Source: DASTCZ01 sp963704455 (GTDB taxonomy: Bacteria; Acidobacteriota; Terriglobia; Acidiferrales; UBA7541). From it: a stretch of 64,000 nucleotides of DNA. The translations under genes and the position numbers were made by a program. The notes beneath the pieces are model-generated. The model worked only from the letters and a program-made list of their open reading frames with translations, had not been told where the DNA came from and searched no databases. Below are positions 60,470 through 64,000 of the stretch, piece by piece. Position 1 is the first letter of the stretch. Each line of letters starts with the position of its first letter. The stretch spans positions 1,054,001-1,118,000 of the forward strand of contig OY969905.1 of assembly GCA_963704455.1 (NCBI GenBank). Reading direction: 5' to 3'.

Positions 60470-61879
60470 ATGGACCCCAAGACGGTTTTGGAGTTTGCCA
60501 AGAAGCATAACGCGAAAATCCTCGACCTCCGATTCATAGATGTTCCCGGCATCTGGCAACACGTCAGCTTCCCGATGGCGGAAGTGGACGCCGACTCATT
60601 CAAAGACGGCTTCGGCATGGACGCCAGCTCAATTCGCGGCTGGGCCTCGATCCACGAATCCGACATGCTGCTAATTCCCGACGCGCGCACCCATTTCATG
60701 GACCCGTTTCGCGACACGCCGACGCTGGTGATGATCGCGGACGCGGTGGACCCGCTCACCCGCAAACCCTACGCACGCGACACGCGCTTTATCGCGCGTA
60801 AGGCGGAGGATTTTCTCGCAAAGAGCGGCATTGCCGATCAGGCGTTTTTCGGCGCCGAAGCGGAATTTTTTATTTTTGATAACGTGCGCTTCGATTCGCA
60901 GGCGCAGCACGGTTTTTATTTTATTGACTCCGAAGAGGGCCGCTGGAATTCCGGGCGCGAGGAGCACAACCTCGGCTACCGTCCGCGCTTCAAGGAAGGC
61001 TACTTCCCCGTTCCGCCGACGGACCACTACATGGACATGCGCACGGACATGATTATGCAAATGGCCGCGTGCGGGCTGACCGTGGAATGCCATCACCACG
61101 AAGTGGCGACGGCGGGCCAGTGCGAGATTGATTTCAAGTTTGACACGCTGCTGAACGCCGCGGACAACATGATGAAGTTCAAATACATCGTGCGAAACGT
61201 CGCGTATCAGTACGGCAAGACGGTGACGTTTATGCCGAAGCCGATTTTCGGCGACAACGGCTCGGGGATGCACACGCACCAGTCGCTTTGGAAAAAGGGC
61301 AAATCGCTTTTCGCGGGCGATGGATACGCGGGCCTTTCGCAGACCGCGTTGCACTACATCGGCGGACTGCTGAAGCACGCGCCGGCGATTGTGGCATTTG
61401 CGGCGCCGACGACGAATTCTTACAAGCGGCTTGTGCCTGGCTATGAAGCGCCGGTGAATCTGGCGTATTCGCGGCGGAATCGTTCGGCCGCGGTGCGCAT
61501 TCCGATGTACTCGGACAATCCCAAGGCGAAACGCGCCGAGTTCCGTCCGCCGGATCCGTCGTGTAATCCGTATCTCGCGTATTCGGCGATGCTGATGGCT
61601 GGGCTCGACGGCGTGGAAAATAAAATTGATCCGGGCAAGCCGCTCGACAAAGATATTTTCGAGATGACTCCGGAAGAGTTGAAGCACGTGCCGTCGCTGC
61701 CGGGCTCGCTCGATGAATCGCTGAAGGCGCTCGAAGCGGATCACAAATTCCTGCTGAAGGGCGACGTGTTCGACAAGGAGTTCATCGAGAACTGGTGCGA
61801 GTACAAGCGCAAGAAGGAAATCGATCCCGTGCGGATGCGTCCGCATCCGTATGAGTTTTCGCTTTATTACGATATTTAG
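60470..61879 (+). CDS. glnA: Glutamine synthetase, type I
   Basis: 469 residues from the ATG at 60470 (GAAGGAGAAAG just upstream), the exact size of GlnA type I. VPGIWQHVSFP, QAFFGAEAEFFIFD (metal Glu), GQCEIDFKFDTLLNAADN, NGSGMHTHQSLWKKGKSLFA, NRSAAVRIPMYSDNPKAKR and FRPPDPSCNPYLAYSAMLMA are the catalytic blocks. It makes glutamine from glutamate, ammonia and ATP. The segment holding the adenylylated Tyr397 of enteric GlnA reads KDIFEMTPEE here, with Phe at residue 397, so control by GlnE adenylylation is not expected. Confidence 0.97.
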   Translation: MDPKTVLEFAKKHNAKILDLRFIDVPGIWQHVSFPMAEVDADSFKDGFGMDASSIRGWASIHESDMLLIPDARTHFMDPFRDTPTLVMIADAVDPLTRKPYARDTRFIARKAEDFLAKSGIADQAFFGAEAEFFIFDNVRFDSQAQHGFYFIDSEEGRWNSGREEHNLGYRPRFKEGYFPVPPTDHYMDMRTDMIMQMAACGLTVECHHHEVATAGQCEIDFKFDTLLNAADNMMKFKYIVRNVAYQYGKTVTFMPKPIFGDNGSGMHTHQSLWKKGKSLFAGDGYAGLSQTALHYIGGLLKHAPAIVAFAAPTTNSYKRLVPGYEAPVNLAYSRRNRSAAVRIPMYSDNPKAKRAEFRPPDPSCNPYLAYSAMLMAGLDGVENKIDPGKPLDKDIFEMTPEELKHVPSLPGSLDESLKALEADHKFLLKGDVFDKEFIENWCEYKRKKEIDPVRMRPHPYEFSLYYDI

Positions 61880-61898
61880 TTTTTGCAAAACTGAGTTG

Positions 61899-61943
61899 CG
61901 AAATCGCCCGCTGCGATGTATTGGGGCGGGCGATTTCGTTATT
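61899..61943 (+). terminator. Intrinsic terminator of glnA
   Basis: A perfect 13-bp stem (CGAAATCGCCCGC, 61899-61911, with GCGGGCGATTTCG, 61926-61938) and a 14-base loop, followed by TTATT. It lies 19 bases after the glnA stop. Confidence 0.75.
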
Positions 61944-62034
61944 AAGGAAACCCTAAGGAAGAAGGGTGCATCGCGTCGCGAGTCCTATGTGTATTTAAGG
62001 GCGATGGATTCTCTGCTAAGCTTCGGACCCGGTC

Positions 62035-62361
62035 ATGGGCGGCGCATACTTCTTTGCTCTAATTATATATCTCGTTAGACAAACCCTACACGGATTGAAT
62101 CGCCTCAGAACTTTCAGATGGCCGGAGCAAAACGCGAAAGTTCTGCTCGCGGCGCATTCTGGTGGGTTACTTGTATGCCCCATTGTAACGATCGACTATG
62201 AGTATTCCGCCGAAGGGGGAAAGTACGCCGGCTCTTATACGAAGCCTTTCCTCATTCTGGACTCTGCCAAGGATTATGCCAGCGATGTCAGCGTTCGCCG
62301 AAACGTTGACGTGCGCGTCAATCCCAAGGATCCATCCGAGTCCGTTTATCTCAGATACTAG
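62035..62361 (+). CDS. Small membrane-anchored protein (DUF3592-like)
   Basis: 108 residues. A short hydrophobic N-terminus (GGAYFFALIIYLVRQTL) is followed by a beta-rich domain with CPIVTIDYEYSAEGGKYAGS and the ending VRVNPKDPSESVYLRY. This resembles the extracytoplasmic DUF3592 domain, where Y-x-Y and NPxxP(E/S)xS motifs recur. Function unknown. It is followed by its own terminator. Confidence 0.55.
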   Translation: MGGAYFFALIIYLVRQTLHGLNRLRTFRWPEQNAKVLLAAHSGGLLVCPIVTIDYEYSAEGGKYAGSYTKPFLILDSAKDYASDVSVRRNVDVRVNPKDPSESVYLRY

Positions 62362-62422
62362 CAGGGTGCCACAGTGGAGCCCACTGGCATTCGGCAACGC
62401 CTCTGCCAAGGCAAAGAACGCG

Positions 62423-62466
62423 AATCGCCCGTCCCGACGTTTCGGAGCGGGCGATTTGCTTTTGTT
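62423..62466 (+). terminator. Intrinsic terminator after the DUF3592-like gene
   Basis: AATCGCCCG (62423-62431) pairs with CGGGCGATT (62448-62456), with inner pairing CCGA/TCGG, followed by the T-rich TGCTTTTGTT. The outer arms are the same sequence as in the glnA terminator. Confidence 0.7.
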
Positions 62467-62732
62467 GGGGGCTTGCGCCAATCAATCTTCAATGCCGGAT
62501 ATGACCCCCGGATTCCCGAGCTGAACTCATCTCGATTTTGCAGTGAACATTGTGCGTCGTTCCGACGTAACATTGTTAGGGGTACGCACCGCGTGGATAG
62601 CTGCTCTCCTCAAGTTTAACAGCCGACAAGCTCGCCCGCTTGCCGGCCTTGAATGAAAGCGCCACTACGCTCTGTTGCCCTGTTCGCGTCTCATCTGGTT
62701 CGAGGCTCGCGGACTGATCCGGAGGTGAAGTC
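62467..62732. other. Intergenic region upstream of the second permease gene
   Basis: No supportable gene. It must contain the promoter of the permease gene; I see no clear hexamers or repeats. Confidence 0.35.
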
Positions 62733-64000
62733 ATGGATACGTTCTTGAAGGATGTGCGTTTTGGGCTGCGGACGCTCGCCGGAAATCTGCACTTCAGTTT
62801 GGCGGCCATCTTCGTATTGGCGCTGGGCTTTGCCGCCAACGGTGTCATCTTCAGTTTCGTTGACGCGATTCTTTTGCGCCCGCTTCCTGTCAGCAAGCCG
62901 AACGAACTGGTGAGAGTTTTCACCAGTCAGAAGACAAAGCTCGGTGAGGAAATCTACGGACCTTCCTCGTACGCCGACTACCTCGACCTGCGGAAGCAGA
63001 GCGCCGCGCTGGCCGGGCTTGTTGCCATCGGACATCGCGGCGCGATTTGGACGAGCCCCCAAGGGCGAACCTTGCTCGCCATAGACAATGTCTCCGAGAA
63101 CTACTTTGCGGTGTTGGGCGTGCAATCGCGGCTCGGCAGGACGTTTAGCGAAGAGGAAGCTCCGCTGAAGAGTGCGGCCCCGGAGGTTGTGCTGAGCTAC
63201 GGCATGTGGAAGGACCGGCTGGGCGGCGACCCGGGCATGATCGGGAAAACGATCCAGCTCAACGACCAATTGTGCACGGTCGTAGGAGTGGCGCCGCGAG
63301 AATTCCGCGGTACAGACTCCTTGTTCGCTCCCGACGTTTGGCTTTTGCTGGGGAGTCTCCGCAACCAGGCGTCGGAACTCAACGACCGGAACAGCCGGCT
63401 ATTGGAACTCATCGGACGCCTGCGGCGTGGCGAGCCGATCAGCCAGGCACAGGCGGAAGCGAGCGTCGTAGGCGCTCAACTGGTCCAGGCCTATCCAAAG
63501 ACGAACACTGGGAGCAAGTTCACCGTGGAGGGGGAAAAAGAAAGCAGGTCGCATGGCCTCTCGATATTCGCGGACATGCTGCTGGGGATTTCCGGCCTGG
63601 TTTTATTGATCGCGTGCGTGAACGTGGCCAATCTGTTGCTGTACCGCAGCGAAACCCGTCGCAGGGAATTTGGCATACGCCGCGCCTTGGGCGCGCGGCC
63701 CTCGCGCCTAATCCGCCAGCTGCTGACAGAAAACGCATTATTGTCTCTATTTGGAGGGGCGTTCTCGCTGCTGATTTCGTATTGGATTATCCGGGTCCTC
63801 CCATCTCTGGTCCCGCCGATTTCGGTCATTCCGCTGGGCTTTGACTTCCGGCTGGACGGGCGAGTCCTGGGATTCACAGTTTTTCTCGCATTGTTCGCTG
63901 TGCTGGTGTTCGGCTTGGCTCCCACCGTGCGCGCCGCGAAGGGAGACCTTCTGACGGAGCTGACTGAATCTCGGGGCGCAGGGAAGCCGGGTGTGAAACG
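62733..64000 (+). CDS. MacB/FtsX-type ABC transporter permease (cut by window end)
   Basis: 422 codons are visible from the ATG at 62733 (GGAGGTG six bases upstream), and the frame is open at the window end. Helix 1 (FSLAAIFVLALGFAANGVIF) is followed by a MacB periplasmic core domain (LVRVFTSQKT, YFAVLGVQSRLGRTFSEEEA, NDQLCTVVGVAPREFRG). The FtsX helices come next: ISGLVLLIACVNVANLLLYR, RRREFGIRRALGARPSRLIR and VFLALFAVLVFGLAPTVRAA. It is the same architecture as the permease at 36.3 kb and probably has a second half beyond the window. The membrane partner of an unlinked ATPase. Confidence 0.92.
   Translation, partial: MDTFLKDVRFGLRTLAGNLHFSLAAIFVLALGFAANGVIFSFVDAILLRPLPVSKPNELVRVFTSQKTKLGEEIYGPSSYADYLDLRKQSAALAGLVAIGHRGAIWTSPQGRTLLAIDNVSENYFAVLGVQSRLGRTFSEEEAPLKSAAPEVVLSYGMWKDRLGGDPGMIGKTIQLNDQLCTVVGVAPREFRGTDSLFAPDVWLLLGSLRNQASELNDRNSRLLELIGRLRRGEPISQAQAEASVVGAQLVQAYPKTNTGSKFTVEGEKESRSHGLSIFADMLLGISGLVLLIACVNVANLLLYRSETRRREFGIRRALGARPSRLIRQLLTENALLSLFGGAFSLLISYWIIRVLPSLVPPISVIPLGFDFRLDGRVLGFTVFLALFAVLVFGLAPTVRAAKGDLLTELTESRGAGKPGVK

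Noticed and set aside
60671..61888. 405-codon minus-strand frame opposite glnA
   Set aside because: Arg/Val/His-rich shadow of the glutamine synthetase reading frame. No family motif or ribosome site.

Overview
The window looks like a chromosomal segment of an Acidobacteriota bacterium (Terriglobia-like). The best markers are lineage-typical families: three traces of the 'soil-associated' TIGR03435 family, two secreted VWFA-related proteins of the TIGR03436 type, two MacB/FtsX-type permeases with the acidobacterial duplicated layout, and a Ser/Thr kinase fused to a TPR sensor. The DNA is GC-rich except for a lower-GC accessory stretch near 48-50.5 kb. I recognised no rRNA, tRNA, CRISPR array or prophage.

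Layout. 0-1.8 kb: an Nramp-family transporter (cut by the window edge) and a soluble MgtE-N/CBS partner, behind a structured leader with a strong intrinsic terminator. 2-10.3 kb: two tandem paralogous polytopic membrane proteins (GT39/ArnT-like), a phytanoyl-CoA dioxygenase-like protein, two SAM methyltransferases, a membrane GT2 glycosyltransferase and a CYTH protein; this resembles a surface-glycan neighbourhood. 10.4-23.7 kb: tightly packed housekeeping genes (mutS-anmK-oligopeptide-binding lipoprotein, tsaC, TrmH-type methyltransferase-rarA-beta-propeller protein, M28 peptidase, CoA-binding protein), interrupted by an intact IS1202/ISNCY-type insertion sequence. 23.7-30 kb: a minus-strand run acyl-CoA dehydrogenase-trpS-scpA-scpB-rluB-hisC. 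Two perfect parS sites lie just upstream, so ParB loading sites and the SMC-kleisin genes are side by side; this suggests proximity to the replication origin.

30-44 kb: two secreted amidohydrolases, a LytTR response regulator, a complete permease, a Nudix hydrolase, an M23 peptidase, a cold-shock protein, DNA polymerase X and a DUF4097-like secreted protein. 44-56.2 kb is the accessory part: an intact IS256-family element inserted just behind the DUF4097-like gene, a striking array of GTAAG...TTAC repeats, TIGR03435 genes in three states (intact, 3' relic, frameshifted), a coiled-coil membrane protein, an Mrr-like endonuclease, a VapBC toxin-antitoxin pair and two VWFA proteins. A frameshifted TIGR03435 gene and a Gly/Tyr-rich secreted protein share a near-identical upstream block with identical spacing, which looks like a common ECF-type promoter.

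56.4-64 kb: inositol-3-phosphate synthase, the kinase-TPR gene, a diverged copy of only the 3' end of the inositol synthase gene, a type I glutamine synthetase with Phe at the adenylylation position, a small membrane protein, and a second permease cut by the window end. The most informative anomalies are the repeat array, the parS pair, the inositol-synthase 3' relic that brackets the kinase gene, the shared promoter block and the Nramp/MgtE-N partnership.
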